Below are positions 44,590-54,759 of a DNA stretch of 64,000 bases, in pieces (position 1 is the stretch's first letter; each line of letters opens with the position of its first letter). The translations under genes and the position numbers were made by a program. Source of the DNA: Kineobactrum salinum (GTDB lineage Bacteria; Pseudomonadota; Gammaproteobacteria; Pseudomonadales; Halieaceae). Where the stretch lies: contig NZ_CP048711.1 in NCBI RefSeq assembly GCF_010669285.1, positions 2,418,001-2,482,000 on the forward strand, written 5' to 3'. The notes below the pieces were generated by a model. That model searched no databases. It was not told where the DNA came from and saw nothing but the letters and a program-made list of their open reading frames with translations.

Positions 44590-46879
44590 GGTCACTGTCA
44601 CGGTGCGCGCGCTGGCGCTGTTCTGTCACCGTCGGGGTGATATTGATCACCGCTTCACCGCCGCGCCGACTGGCGTGCAGGGCATTGAGGGACACCAGCG
44701 CCTGTATCGGCGCCGGCCGGCCTCCTACCAGCCGGAGTTCGCGGTGGCCTGGGATGGTGACTGCGAAGGGCTGGCGCTGCGCCTGCGGGGCCGGGCCGAT
44801 GGCTACGACCGCGAGCGCGCACTGGTGGAGGAGATCAAGACCTGCCGGGTCGATCCGGCCACCATACCCGAGGCGGTCAGCCAATTACACCTGGCCCAGG
44901 GGCGCCTGTATGCGGCGCTGATCGCCGCGGCGGAAGATCTGGCTGAACTCACCGTGCAGCTGACCTGGTTGCAGCTGGACCGCGATGAAGAGCACTGTCT
45001 GCAGCAGCGCTACAGCCGGGGAGAGCTGGACCTGTTCCTGCAGCAATCACTGCAGTGCTATTGTCGCTGGCTGAGCCGGGTGCGGGAACGCTGTGCGCTG
45101 CGCGACCAGAGTCTGGCGCAACTGCCCTTTCCGCACCGGGGCTTCCGGCCCGGTCAGCGGGAAATCGCCGAGCGGGTCTACAAATGCATTCATCAGGCGG
45201 GCCGGCTGCTGGTGGAGGCGCCCACCGGCATAGGCAAGACCGCGGCGGTGCTGTACCCGGCGGTCAAGGCCCTGGCCACGGGCCGACACGAGCGGCTGGT
45301 GTTCGCCACCAGCAAGATCACCGGGCGCCGCGCCGCCGAGCAGACCCTGGCCCTGCTGGCGGAATCCGGCTACGCCGGCAATGCGCTCACGCTTACCGCC
45401 AAAGAGCAGATCTGCCTGGCGCCGGGCAAGGCCTGCCACGGCGAGGACTGCCCCTACGCCAGGGCCTACTACGACAAGCTGCCGGCGGCACTGGAGGCGG
45501 CGCTGGCCGAACCGCTGCTGGATCGGGAGACAGTGCAGACCCTGGCCCGGCGCTTCGAGTTGTGCCCTTACCAGCTGTCACTGGATCTGGTGCCCTGGGT
45601 GGATGTGATCGTCGCCGATGTCCATCACCTGTTCAGCCTGACCCCCAACCTGGCGCAGCGGCTGGAAGAAGACGGCAAGCGCTGGACGGTGTTGCTGGAT
45701 GAGGCCCACTGCCTGCCGCCACGGGCGCGCCAGATGTACAGCGCCCAGCTGGACAAGGCGGCACTGATGGCTGCCCGCAGGGAGGCTCCCGCGGCGATCA
45801 AGACGGCGCTGACGGCACTGAACCGCAATCTGCTCGCACTGCAGAAAACCGCACTGCAAAGGCCCGGAGAGCACTGGCAAGACACAGTGCCCGAACAGCT
45901 GGTGCTGGGACTGCAGCGCGTCATCGAGCAGGTGGGCGAGGCGCTGGCGGCCGATGCGATGGTACTGCAGCGCCGGCCCGCACTGCGCGACTGGTATTTC
46001 GCGGTATTGCAGTTTCTGCGTGTGCTGGACAACTGGGGCGAGGAGTTCAGGTTGGAGTTGTGCCGCGACGACCGCCCCCAGAGCCTGCGGCTGCAGCTGC
46101 ATTGCCTGGATCCCGCGCGGCTGCTGGGCCAGCGCCAGGCCGGCCTGCATGCGCTGGTCGCTTTTTCGGCCACGCTGTCGCCGCAGCACTGGGCGCTGGC
46201 CGGCCTGGGTCTGGATCACAGCACGGTCGCCTATTGCGCACCGTCGCCATTCGCGCCGCAGCAATTGCAGGTAGCGTTGGCCACCCACATCGATACCCGC
46301 TACCAGCAGCGCCGCAACAGCCTGCCGCAGCTGGCGGCCCTGCTGCGCGAGTGGCTGCAGCGTGAGCCGGGCAATTGCCTGCTGTATTTCCCGTCCTATC
46401 AATACCTGCGCGACTGTCTCGATGAACTCGAACGCCAGGGCTGGCCCGAAGGACGACATTGCTGGCGACAGGCCGTGGAGCAGGACGCCGCGGCCCGCGA
46501 CGCCCTGCTGCAATTGCTGCAGCAACGGCGGGATGTGGCGGCTTTCTGCATCCTGGGCGGCGCATTTGGCGAGGGCATCGACCTGCCCGGCGAGGCGTTG
46601 TGCTCCGTGGTGGTGGTCGGAGTGGGCCTGCCCCAGGTCAACACCGGCAACGAGAAACTGCGGGCCTGGTACCAGCAGCGGCTGGGCGACGGTTTCGCCT
46701 TTGCCTACCTGTACCCCGGCATGCAGAAAGTCAGCCAGGCATTGGGCCGGGTCGTGCGCCGCGACAGCGACCACGGCCGCGCGCTGCTTGTCGACAGCCG
46801 CTACACCGACCCCGGCTGCCGCGCACTGCTGCCGCCCTGGTGGGACTACTGCGACTTTGCGGCGGGCGATGAGAGATGA
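44582..46879 (+). CDS. XPD/DinG-like helicase with N-terminal RecB/Cas4-type nuclease module
   Basis: A 765-residue protein. Residues about 1-150 carry PD-(D/E)XK nuclease motifs: His38, Asp73 in GRADG, Glu84-Ile-Lys86 in EEIKT, and QxxxY at Q106-Y110, as in RecB/AddB/Cas4. Residues about 190-765 form a superfamily 2 helicase of the XPD/DinG group: Walker A PTGIGKTAA, an Fe-S-type set of four Cys (ICLAPGKAC...EDCPY... and FELCPYQ), the DEAH box LLDEAHCLPP, and motif VI near QALGRVVRRDSD. It probably unwinds damaged DNA while the FAN1-type nuclease, overlapping by 8 bases, cuts it. Confidence 0.88.
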   Translation: MTEVTVTVRALALFCHRRGDIDHRFTAAPTGVQGIEGHQRLYRRRPASYQPEFAVAWDGDCEGLALRLRGRADGYDRERALVEEIKTCRVDPATIPEAVSQLHLAQGRLYAALIAAAEDLAELTVQLTWLQLDRDEEHCLQQRYSRGELDLFLQQSLQCYCRWLSRVRERCALRDQSLAQLPFPHRGFRPGQREIAERVYKCIHQAGRLLVEAPTGIGKTAAVLYPAVKALATGRHERLVFATSKITGRRAAEQTLALLAESGYAGNALTLTAKEQICLAPGKACHGEDCPYARAYYDKLPAALEAALAEPLLDRETVQTLARRFELCPYQLSLDLVPWVDVIVADVHHLFSLTPNLAQRLEEDGKRWTVLLDEAHCLPPRARQMYSAQLDKAALMAARREAPAAIKTALTALNRNLLALQKTALQRPGEHWQDTVPEQLVLGLQRVIEQVGEALAADAMVLQRRPALRDWYFAVLQFLRVLDNWGEEFRLELCRDDRPQSLRLQLHCLDPARLLGQRQAGLHALVAFSATLSPQHWALAGLGLDHSTVAYCAPSPFAPQQLQVALATHIDTRYQQRRNSLPQLAALLREWLQREPGNCLLYFPSYQYLRDCLDELERQGWPEGRHCWRQAVEQDAAARDALLQLLQQRRDVAAFCILGGAFGEGIDLPGEALCSVVVVGVGLPQVNTGNEKLRAWYQQRLGDGFAFAYLYPGMQKVSQALGRVVRRDSDHGRALLVDSRYTDPGCRALLPPWWDYCDFAAGDER

Positions 46880-46969
46880 AGGAGATGGGCGGTATCAGCG
46901 AGCTTTGTTACGTGCTTAGTGCAGCCGGCTGGCGATCAACCTGTTCAAGCTTTTACCGGCAGCGTGGCG

Positions 46970-48523
46970 CTAGCGGATCTGCAGCCGCTTGAGCAGGCGG
47001 TTCAGGTTGCCCCGGTCCAGGCCCAGGGCGCGGGCGGTGCTGGCCTGGTTGCCGTTGTGCTGGCGCAGGCTGTGTTGCACCAGCTCTCGCTGGAACATTT
47101 CCGTTGCTGCGCGCAAGCTCTGTTCCTGCGGCGCGGCGGGCAGTGTGCCGGGGGTGCTTTCGACCGCGGGGGCCGGTGCCGCGCTGGCTCGCGGCAGGTC
47201 CATCACATCCATGCCCACGGTCAGCAGTCCGCGACCGTCCCCTGCGGCGCGCAGACGCAACACCGCCCGGCTGATCAGGTGCTCCAGTTCCCGCACGTTG
47301 CCGGGCCAGTCGTAGGCCAGTAGCGCTTCCCGTGTCTCGCTATCCAGGCGCAGTCCTCTCAGGCCGAAACGGCGCCGGTTGAGCTCCAGGAAGTGCCCCG
47401 CAAGCAGCAGTACGTCGCGGCCCCGTTCTCGCAGGGCCGGCACTGCGATCGGGTAGACGCTGATGCGGTGATAGAGATCGGCGCGGAAATGGCCCGTCGC
47501 CACCTCCCGGCCCAGATCTCGATTGGTGGCAGTGATAATGCGCACGTCGACCCGATGGTGGCTGTCGCTGCCCACCCGCTGCACTTCGCCGCTTTGCAGC
47601 GCACGCAGCAGCTTGGGCTGCATCGCCAGTGGCATCTCGCCGATTTCGTCGAGGAACAGGCTGCCGCCGTCGGCGAGCTCAAATTTACCCGTGCGCGCCT
47701 GTGAGGCCCCGGTAAAGGCGCCCCTGGCGTGGCCAAACAGCTCGCTTTCCACCAGATTCTCCGGCAGGGCCGCGCAGTTGACGTAGACCAGGGGGCGATC
47801 GGCCCGAGCTGATCGGGCATGCAGGTGGCGCGCAACCAGCTCCTTGCCCACCCCGGTTTCGCCGGTGATCAGCGTCGCCAGGTCCGAATGTGCCACCACG
47901 GCCATGTCCTGCCGCAATGCCTTGATTGCCTTGCTGTTACCGATCAGCTCCGGCTGTGCCTGCTCGGCCACGACCGCCTGGGCGAGCAAATGCTCGCGCT
48001 CGGCGCGGGCCTGCAGGCGCTGGATGGTCTGGGCAATCCTTATGGTGGCTTCGGTGAGCCGGATGAAGGCGCGCAGCTCGGCCGGGTCGATCCGGTCAAA
48101 GGCGTCAGGCTGCAGGGCGTCAAGCGTCAGGATTCCCCAGGGCACATCATCGAGATACAGGGCCATCCCCAGGCAATCGTGCACATGCAGCCCGGCGAGA
48201 TCCTGGCTGTCGATCAGGCCGTCGTAGGGATCGGGCAGCTCGCAGTCCGCGGCGAAGCGCACCGGTTCCCGGCTGAGCAGGATTCTGGCGAAGCGGGATT
48301 CGGTCTCAATCAGGAACTGTCTGCCGAGAGTGTCGTCGCTGAGGCCGTCCACCGCCAGCGGGTACAGGGTGGAGGCGCGCAGTTGCAGCAGTGCCGCCGC
48401 GTCGCAGGGAAATACCTGCTTCAGTCCCTGCAGCAGGCGTGCATAGCGCTGCTCCGCGAGCAGGTCCCGGGACAGGTCGGCGACCACAGCCAGGGCCGTG
48501 TCAAAGAATTGATGGGTTGTCAT
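46970..48523 (-). CDS. norR: Nitric oxide-responsive sigma-54 activator NorR
   Basis: A 517-residue enhancer-binding protein with an N-terminal GAF domain (about residues 1-175) that in NorR binds a non-haem iron sensing NO, an AAA+ domain with GETGVGKE, the sigma-54 contact loop GAFTGA and the R-finger region, and a C-terminal Fis-type helix-turn-helix ([22 protein letters not shown]). The ATG at 48523 (MTTHQFFDT) is the family start; the frame extends to 48568. Divergent from hmp, with NorR-type boxes between them. One box overlaps the norR start, so autoregulation is likely. Confidence 0.92.
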   Translation of the reverse strand: MTTHQFFDTALAVVADLSRDLLAEQRYARLLQGLKQVFPCDAAALLQLRASTLYPLAVDGLSDDTLGRQFLIETESRFARILLSREPVRFAADCELPDPYDGLIDSQDLAGLHVHDCLGMALYLDDVPWGILTLDALQPDAFDRIDPAELRAFIRLTEATIRIAQTIQRLQARAEREHLLAQAVVAEQAQPELIGNSKAIKALRQDMAVVAHSDLATLITGETGVGKELVARHLHARSARADRPLVYVNCAALPENLVESELFGHARGAFTGASQARTGKFELADGGSLFLDEIGEMPLAMQPKLLRALQSGEVQRVGSDSHHRVDVRIITATNRDLGREVATGHFRADLYHRISVYPIAVPALRERGRDVLLLAGHFLELNRRRFGLRGLRLDSETREALLAYDWPGNVRELEHLISRAVLRLRAAGDGRGLLTVGMDVMDLPRASAAPAPAVESTPGTLPAAPQEQSLRAATEMFQRELVQHSLRQHNGNQASTARALGLDRGNLNRLLKRLQIR

Positions 48524-48574
48524 CTGCACATCATTGCTGTCAAAGGGACATCCAGGCGGGCGTGTCATTATGAC
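48519..48574. promoter_or_regulatory. Three NorR-type boxes
   Basis: Three GT-N7-AC sites: GTCATCTGCAC (48519-48529), GTCAAAGGGAC (48539-48549) and GTCATTATGAC (48564-48574), the last a perfect dyad. All start GTCA. They lie roughly 119, 99 and 74 bases before the start point predicted from the sigma-54 promoter of hmp, recalling the three essential enhancers of E. coli norVW. Confidence 0.75.
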
Positions 48575-48616
48575 ATGGCCACGTCTGGAGGCAAGTGGTG
48601 CCGCGGTTCTTCAGAA

Positions 48617-48632
48617 TGGCACGAAAACTGCA
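48617..48632 (+). promoter_or_regulatory. Sigma-54 promoter of hmp
   Basis: TGGCAC-GAAAA-CTGCA has the -24 GG and -12 GC at the required spacing, with one mismatch to the TTGCA half. It lies 112 bases before the hmp start and downstream of the NorR-type boxes. Confidence 0.8.
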
Positions 48633-48743
48633 CAGGACAGATGGCAGATAGCAGATGGCAGTCACGCCAGCAGCAACTGCTGTAACAGCCTTTGGCCGCT
48701 GCAACCATTTTATTCCATTGCCCAGCCTCAACAGGAGACAAGC

Positions 48744-49946
48744 ATGCTTTCGCAACAAACACGAGCGATCATCGCGGCGACATTGCCCGCGGTCAAAGCC
48801 AACGCCGAGGAGATTACCGGCGTTTTCTACCCTCTGATGTTCGAGCGCTATCCCGAGGTCCGGGATTATTTCAATCTGGCCCATCAGGCCCAGGGCAGCC
48901 AGCGCCGGGCGCTGGCCAATGCGGTAGTGGCCTACGCCAGCAATCTGGACCGGCTGGAACTGCTGGGTGATGCCGTGAACCTGATCGTGCACAAACACGC
49001 CTCGCTCAATATCCAGCCCGAACACTATCCGCTGGTGGGAGAATGCCTGCTGGCCGCGGTGCGCGAGGTGCTGGGCGCGGCTGCCACCGACGAAGTGCTG
49101 GCAGCCTGGGGTGAAGCCTACCAGCAACTTGCGGACATTCTGATCGCGGCCGAAGAGCAGCTGTACCGGGAGCATCAGCAGCAACCGGGTGGCTGGCGCG
49201 GTGAGCGGGAGTTCGTGCTGGCACGGCGGGAGCGGGAGAGCGCAGCCATCACCTCTTTCTACCTGCAACCAGCTGATGGTGGCCCCCTGCCGCCGTTTCA
49301 GCCGGGTCAGTATATCAGCCTGATTCTGGAGCTGGACGGGCAAACCGTGCGGCGCAACTATTCTTTGTCAGATGTCCCGGGCCAGCTCTGCTACAGGATC
49401 AGCGTCAAGCGTGAGCCGGGCGGGCAGGTATCGGCCTATCTCCACGATCATCTGCAGGTGGGCGATCGGCTGCGATTGACACCCCCCTGTGGCAACTTCG
49501 TACTCAACGAAGCCGGCCGTCCCCTGGTGCTGCTCAGCGGTGGCGTCGGTATTACCCCCACCATCAGCATGCTCCAGCCGACCCTCGACAGCGGACGTGA
49601 GGTGTACTTCCTCCACGGCGCCCTCAATAGCGAGGTGCAGGCATTCCGGAGCCTGCTGGAGACACTGGACCAGCAGTATCCCAATCTCCACCTGAGTTAC
49701 TGCTATAGCGACCCGTTGCCGCAGGATCGCGATCACCCCCAGGGCCTGTTTGACAGCGAACGGCTGGCGGCCCTGCTGCCCGGCAGCCGCGATCTGGACG
49801 TCTACTTTCTGGGGCCGCCCCCCTTCATGCAGCTCTGTTACCGCTCCCTGCGCACTCTGGGAATACCCGATGACAACCTGCGCTATGAGTTCTTCGGACC
49901 CCTGCAGGCGCTGCAATCCGATACGGCCTCGAACGAGGCAGCCTGA
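48744..49946 (+). CDS. hmp: Flavohaemoglobin (nitric oxide dioxygenase)
   Basis: Converts NO and O2 to nitrate using NAD(P)H. The 400-residue protein has a globin domain (about residues 1-140; proximal His in NLIVHKHASL, plus the distal Tyr/Gln segment), an FAD-binding barrel (RNYSLSD) and an NAD-binding domain (LSGGVGITPT, GPPPFMQ). The frame is open upstream, but ATG 48744 with AGGAG at 48732-48736 is the correct start. With divergent norR and a sigma-54 promoter it forms an NO-detoxification unit; in enterics hmp is instead NsrR-controlled. Confidence 0.97.
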   Translation: MLSQQTRAIIAATLPAVKANAEEITGVFYPLMFERYPEVRDYFNLAHQAQGSQRRALANAVVAYASNLDRLELLGDAVNLIVHKHASLNIQPEHYPLVGECLLAAVREVLGAAATDEVLAAWGEAYQQLADILIAAEEQLYREHQQQPGGWRGEREFVLARRERESAAITSFYLQPADGGPLPPFQPGQYISLILELDGQTVRRNYSLSDVPGQLCYRISVKREPGGQVSAYLHDHLQVGDRLRLTPPCGNFVLNEAGRPLVLLSGGVGITPTISMLQPTLDSGREVYFLHGALNSEVQAFRSLLETLDQQYPNLHLSYCYSDPLPQDRDHPQGLFDSERLAALLPGSRDLDVYFLGPPPFMQLCYRSLRTLGIPDDNLRYEFFGPLQALQSDTASNEAA

Positions 49947-50002
49947 GGCCGCGGCCACCCCCTCCGGTCGCGAATCGGCGCCCCGTCACGCCACCCGGCA
50001 AT

Positions 50003-50028
50003 TTGACCCTGCGGCAAGCTATGGTAAT
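50003..50028 (+). promoter_or_regulatory. Weak promoter candidate for pntAA
   Basis: TTGACC at 50003-50008 is a good -35, but the best downstream -10 (GGTAAT, 50023-50028) is only 14 bases away. Offered as a candidate in the 197-base gap between hmp and pntAA. Confidence 0.25.
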
Positions 50029-50143
50029 GTTCGCTGCCGCGATCCGGACGTCAAACTGCCGGAGGCGGGTCGATGACAACGAGAACAGGCAGTGTTAGCC
50101 GGCAGCGGCGAGCGCAGCAGACCGATGACGGGGTTCCAGCATT

Positions 50144-51285
50144 ATGCGCATTGCAATTCCCAGGGAACTGCATCCGGGAGAGAACCGGGTGTCAGTCACG
50201 CCTGAAACCGTAAAAAAATTGTGCCGCCTGGGGGCGGAGCTGACAGTCGAGACCGGCGCGGGGACCGGATCAGGCTTTGCCGACGACCACTATCGGGAGG
50301 CCGGAGCCGCGATCAGTGACGACCGCGAAGCACTGTTTCGCGAGGCGGACATGCTGTTGCGGTTGCGCAAGCCGCAGCTGGAAGAGGTCTCGCTGATGCA
50401 GCCCGGCTGTATCCATATCAGCTACCTGGACCCGTTCAACGAGCATGAGCTGGTACGGGCACTGCAGCAGCGTGGTGTGACAGCGATCAGCATGGAGATG
50501 ATCCCGCGCACCACCCGCAGCCAGAAGATGGACGCGCTCAGCTCCCAGGCCAACCTGGCGGGCTACGTGATGGTGCTGCTGGCGGCGACCCACCTGCCCA
50601 GCATTTTCCCGATGATGATGACTCCGGCAGGCACTCTCAAACCGGCCAAGGTGTTCGTGATCGGGGCCGGGGTGGCCGGCCTGCAGGCGATTGCCACCGC
50701 CAAGCGGCTCGGGGCCCGGGTGACCGCCTTTGATACCCGGCCTGTGGTCGCAGAACAGGTGCAGTCCGTGGGGGCACCTTCCTCGAAATCGATCTGGGCG
50801 ATACCGGCGAAACCGCCGGTGGCTATGCGACGGAGCTCACGCCGGCCCAGATAGCGATGCAGCGCGAGGCCCAGAAATCAGTGATCGCGGACTCCGACGT
50901 GGTGATCACCACGGCCCAGGTATTCGGGCGCAAGCCGCCGGTTATCGTGACCCGCGACATGGTCGAGGGCATGAAACCCGGCTCGGTGGTAGTGGACATG
51001 GCGGCCGAGACCGGCGGCAACGTCGAGGGCTCGGTGCCCAACGAGACAGTGATCATCAACGGTGTGACCGTGATCGGGCAGGGCAACCTGCCCAACCAGG
51101 TCTGCCGCGATGCCAGCCACATGTATGCCAACAACCTGTTCAACCTGGTGGATGATGCCTGGGACCAGGAGAGCAAGGTCTTCAAGGTCGATTTTGAGCA
51201 CGATATCCTGCCGGGCTGCATTATTACTCACGGCGGTGAAATCACTCACGACACCATCAAGACGATTCTGCAGGGGGACAACTGA
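50144..51285 (+). CDS. pntAA: NAD(P) transhydrogenase alpha subunit 1, frameshifted
   Basis: The NAD(H)-binding cytosolic domain of the proton-pumping transhydrogenase. The first part (from 50144 to about 50770) begins MRIAIPRELHPGE and has the nucleotide-binding GAGVAGLQAIATAKRLGA. It then loses frame at the run of five G at 50770-50774. The continuation (to 51285) reads FLEIDLGDTGETAGGYATELTPAQ and on to GCIITHGGEITHDT in the next frame. One added base in the G run restores an uninterrupted subunit of about 380 residues. Everything downstream of the break remains conserved, so a base-calling error is more likely than gene loss. Confidence 0.9.
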
Positions 51286-51286
51286 T

Positions 51287-51568
51287 ATGGAACCGGTATA
51301 TCTGACCTTTATCCTGATGTTGTCCATTTTCGTGGGCTTCGAACTGATCACCAAGGTGCCCGCTACGCTGCATACGCCGCTGATGTCCGGGGCCAATGCA
51401 ATCTCGGGCGTTACGGTGGTCGGCGCGATCAGCCTGGCCGGTACCGGCCAGCAGGATCTGGCCAACTGGCTGGGCGCAGCCGCGGTCGCGCTGGCGTCGA
51501 TCAATGTGGTCGGCGGTTACATGGTAACCGACCGCATGCTCGCGATGTTCAAGAAGAAGGGGGCCTGA
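51287..51568 (+). CDS. pntAB: NAD(P) transhydrogenase alpha subunit 2
   Basis: A 93-residue membrane subunit (three helices) that with PntB forms the proton channel. It contains the family segment FELITKVPATLHTPLMSGANAISGV. It starts with ATG at 51287, one base after the pntAA stop; the longer frame is a shadow of pntAA. The three-gene split pntAA-pntAB-pntB is the common form outside enterics. Confidence 0.96.
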   Translation: MEPVYLTFILMLSIFVGFELITKVPATLHTPLMSGANAISGVTVVGAISLAGTGQQDLANWLGAAAVALASINVVGGYMVTDRMLAMFKKKGA

Positions 51569-51570
51569 AT

Positions 51571-52932
51571 ATGCCGATGTCAGGACTTGCCATTCAAATG
51601 GCCTATGTGGTGGCTGCGGCCCTGTTTATTTTTGGCCTGAAACTGTTGGGGTCCCCCGCCAGCGCACGGCGCGGCAACCTGTTGTCCGCGGTCGGCATGT
51701 TGCTGGCGGTGGTTGCGGCCCTGCTGGACCAGGGTATTGTCGAATACCAGTGGATCCTGTTGGGCTTTGCGGTGGGCGGAGTGATCGGTGCCGCCGCGGC
51801 CCGGCTGGTACAGATGACGTCCATGCCGGAAATGGTAGCTCTGTTCAACGGCTTCGGCGGCATGGCCAGCCTGCTGGTGGGTGCCGCTGCGCTTGGTACA
51901 TCGACGGCCACCTTTACCCTGGTCACGATCGTACTGTCTATCCTGATTGGCGGCCTCACCTTTACCGGCTCACTGGTGGCCTGGGGCAAGCTCAGCGAGA
52001 AGATCGGCAGCGGCGCGATCATGTTCAGTGGTCAGAAGATCGTCAACAGCCTGATCGTGCTCGCGATTCTTGCCAGCGCGGTGATGTTCTGCCTGCAGCC
52101 TGAGAACCTGAACTGGCTGTTTCTGCTGATAGCGCTGTCGCTGCTGTTCGGGGTGATGGCAGTGATCCCGATTGGCGGCGCGGACATGCCGGTGGTGATC
52201 TCCCTGCTGAACTCCTACTCGGGCCTGGCTGCCTGTGCCGCCGGCTTCGCGGTCAACAACAACATCCTGATCGTGGCCGGCGCGCTGGTGGGCGCTGCGG
52301 GCATCATCCTTACCCAGATTATGTGCAAGGCGATGAACCGGTCCCTGAGCAATGTGTTGTTCAGCGGTTTTGGCAGTGTCAAGACCACCGCGACTGTCAT
52401 CGAGGGCGAGATCAAGCCGATTTCCAGCGACGATGCATTCTATGTGCTGGAAGCGGCCACCAACGTCGCGATCATCCCGGGTTACGGCATGGCGGTGGCC
52501 CAGGCCCAGCATGCGGTCAAGGAACTGTGCGAGCTGCTGGAAAACAATGGTGCCGAGGTCAATTTCGGCATCCACCCGGTGGCCGGGCGCATGCCGGGCC
52601 ACATGAATGTACTGCTGGCGGAAGCGGATGTGCCTTACGATCAGTTGCTGGAAATGGACGACATCAACCCGCGGATGGAGAACGTGGATGTTGCCATCGT
52701 GATCGGCGCCAACGACGTCGTCAACCCGGCCGCGCGCGAGGTCGAGTCCAGCCCGATCTATGGCATGCCGGTTATCGATGTGGCCAGCGCGCGCACGGTT
52801 TTCGTGCTCAAGCGCTCCATGGCCTCGGGCTTTGCCGGGATCGAGAATCCGCTGTTCTACAAGGACAACACCCGGATGCTGTTCGGCGATGCCAAGGAGA
52901 CCATCAACGCGCTGATTCGCGAATTCAGCTGA
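51571..52932 (+). CDS. pntB: NAD(P) transhydrogenase beta subunit
   Basis: The 453-residue beta subunit. About nine membrane helices in the first half complete the proton channel. The C-terminal NADP-binding domain has IIPGYGMAVAQAQHAV, GAEVNFGIHPVAGRMPGHMNVLLAEA and the NADP-loop GANDVVNPAA. The complex uses proton entry to make NADPH from NADH. It begins 2 bases after pntAB. The stretch to 53010 holds no clear terminator. Confidence 0.97.
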   Translation: MPMSGLAIQMAYVVAAALFIFGLKLLGSPASARRGNLLSAVGMLLAVVAALLDQGIVEYQWILLGFAVGGVIGAAAARLVQMTSMPEMVALFNGFGGMASLLVGAAALGTSTATFTLVTIVLSILIGGLTFTGSLVAWGKLSEKIGSGAIMFSGQKIVNSLIVLAILASAVMFCLQPENLNWLFLLIALSLLFGVMAVIPIGGADMPVVISLLNSYSGLAACAAGFAVNNNILIVAGALVGAAGIILTQIMCKAMNRSLSNVLFSGFGSVKTTATVIEGEIKPISSDDAFYVLEAATNVAIIPGYGMAVAQAQHAVKELCELLENNGAEVNFGIHPVAGRMPGHMNVLLAEADVPYDQLLEMDDINPRMENVDVAIVIGANDVVNPAAREVESSPIYGMPVIDVASARTVFVLKRSMASGFAGIENPLFYKDNTRMLFGDAKETINALIREFS

Positions 52933-53010
52933 AGCTTCGCCACCAGGACCGGGACAAGCTGGCGACCCGGAGGCCGGTGCCCTGCTGACCATCCTGCGGC
53001 GCCGCGCCTT

Positions 53011-54759
53011 TCAGCCATCCCGGAACTGCAGGCTGGCCAGCCTGGCGTAGAGCTCACAGTCCTGCAGCAGGCTTTGATGGGTGCCGATGGCCACCAGTTT
53101 GCCGCCCTCCAGCACTGCTATCCGGTCCGCATGCAGGATCGTCGACAGGCGGTGGGCGATGATCACCGTGGTGCGGTTGTGCATCAATTCCTGCAGCGCC
53201 AGTTGCACCTGGTGTTCGCTTTCGCTGTCCAGCGCGCTGGTGGCCTCATCCAGCAGCAGGATACGGGGATTGTTGAGAATGGCCCGGGCCAGGGCGATAC
53301 GCTGACGCTGGCCGCCTGACAACCGTACGCCCTGTTCGCCCAGGTGGCTGTCGTAGCCCTGGGGCAGGCGGACAATGAAATCGTGGGCGTGAGCCGCGCG
53401 GGCGGCAGCCTCTATCTCGGCTGCGCTGGCCTCGGGCATGCCATAGGCAATATTGTAGCGGACTGTCGCGCTGAACAGCGCCGGCTGCTGCGGCACCAGT
53501 GCCAGCTGCCGGCGCAGCGTGGCCAGACCGATCTCGCGGATATCCACCCCGTCGAACAGGATGCTGCCCGATTGCGGATCATAAAAGCGCTGCAACAGCT
53601 GGAACAGGGTGGATTTGCCGGCGCCGGAGGGACCCACCAGGGCCAGGCTCTGGCCGGATTCTATGGTCAGGGAGAGATCGGTCAGCGCGGCCTCGGTGGG
53701 CCGCGAGGGATAATAAAAGCTCACTTCGCGCAATTCCATGCGGGCATCGGGCAGGCCCGGCTGCGCGCCCGTGTCGACGATCTCGCTGGAGCTGTGCAGC
53801 AACTCAAGCAGGCGCTCCGCGGCTCCCGCCGCCCGCTGCAATTCCCCCCAGACCTCGGAGATGGTGGCGAAGCCGGAACCCACCATGAGCGCGTAGAACA
53901 CAAAGGCCGCCAGCTCACCGCCGCTCATGCGGCCACTGATCACGTCCTGGCCACCACTCCACAGCATCGCTCCCATGCCGGAGAACAGCAGCAGGATGGC
54001 CAGACAGACCAGCAGCGCCCGCTGCCGGATCCGCTGCCTGGCGATCGCGAAGGCGCGCTCAACCTCCACAGCAAACGCTTCACTTTCCCGGGCTTCGCTG
54101 GCGTAACTCTGGACCGTGCGGATATGCTGGATAATCTCGCCGGCATAGCTGCCTACGCTGGCGATGCTGTCCTGGCTCTGGGTGGAGAGGCGCCGCACCC
54201 GGCGTCCAAAAAACAGTATCGGCAGCAGCACCAGTGGTACCCCGGCGGTGATGATCAGGCTCAGTTTGACGTTGGTCACGAACATCAGCACCAGGCCGCC
54301 GGTGAGCGTCAGCGCGCTGCGCAGTGCCATGCTCAGGGATGAGCCTATAATCGTTTGCAGCAGGGTAGTGTCGGTGGTCAGGCGCGACATGATTTCGCCG
54401 CTGCGGTTGGTCTCGAAATAGCCCGGATGCAGACGGACGATATTGTTGAATACGGCCTTGCGCAGGTCGGCGCTGACCCGCTCGCCCAGCCAGGATACCA
54501 GGTAGAAGCGGACGAAGGTGCCCACCGCCATCGCTGCTGCGATGAGCATGATCACAGCGATGGCCTGACGCAGCTCAGTGCTGGTGCCGCCGCCGAATCC
54601 CTGGTCGATCAATAGCTGAATGCCGCGGCCCAACAACAAGGTGGCAGTGGCGGTAAACACCAGGGCCGTGCCCGCGGCCAGCATGCGCCAGCGATAGGGT
54701 AGCAGGAAGCGGGCGACCGCCAGCAGTGGGGACAGGGAGCGTTCTCGCGGAGGCGTCAT
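53011..54759 (-). CDS. ABC exporter, MsbA-like
   Basis: A 582-residue half-transporter: six membrane helices (about residues 1-320) and an ATPase domain with Walker A GPSGAGKST, signature LSGGQRQRIALARAIL, Walker B ILLLDEATSALD and the switch His in IIAHRLST. It resembles lipid/peptide exporters of the MsbA/LmrA group (BmrA-like); the substrate is unknown. The start ATG overlaps the tatC stop (TGATG), so it is co-expressed with tatABC, an uncommon companion. Confidence 0.9.
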   Translation of the reverse strand: MTPPRERSLSPLLAVARFLLPYRWRMLAAGTALVFTATATLLLGRGIQLLIDQGFGGGTSTELRQAIAVIMLIAAAMAVGTFVRFYLVSWLGERVSADLRKAVFNNIVRLHPGYFETNRSGEIMSRLTTDTTLLQTIIGSSLSMALRSALTLTGGLVLMFVTNVKLSLIITAGVPLVLLPILFFGRRVRRLSTQSQDSIASVGSYAGEIIQHIRTVQSYASEARESEAFAVEVERAFAIARQRIRQRALLVCLAILLLFSGMGAMLWSGGQDVISGRMSGGELAAFVFYALMVGSGFATISEVWGELQRAAGAAERLLELLHSSSEIVDTGAQPGLPDARMELREVSFYYPSRPTEAALTDLSLTIESGQSLALVGPSGAGKSTLFQLLQRFYDPQSGSILFDGVDIREIGLATLRRQLALVPQQPALFSATVRYNIAYGMPEASAAEIEAAARAAHAHDFIVRLPQGYDSHLGEQGVRLSGGQRQRIALARAILNNPRILLLDEATSALDSESEHQVQLALQELMHNRTTVIIAHRLSTILHADRIAVLEGGKLVAIGTHQSLLQDCELYARLASLQFRDG

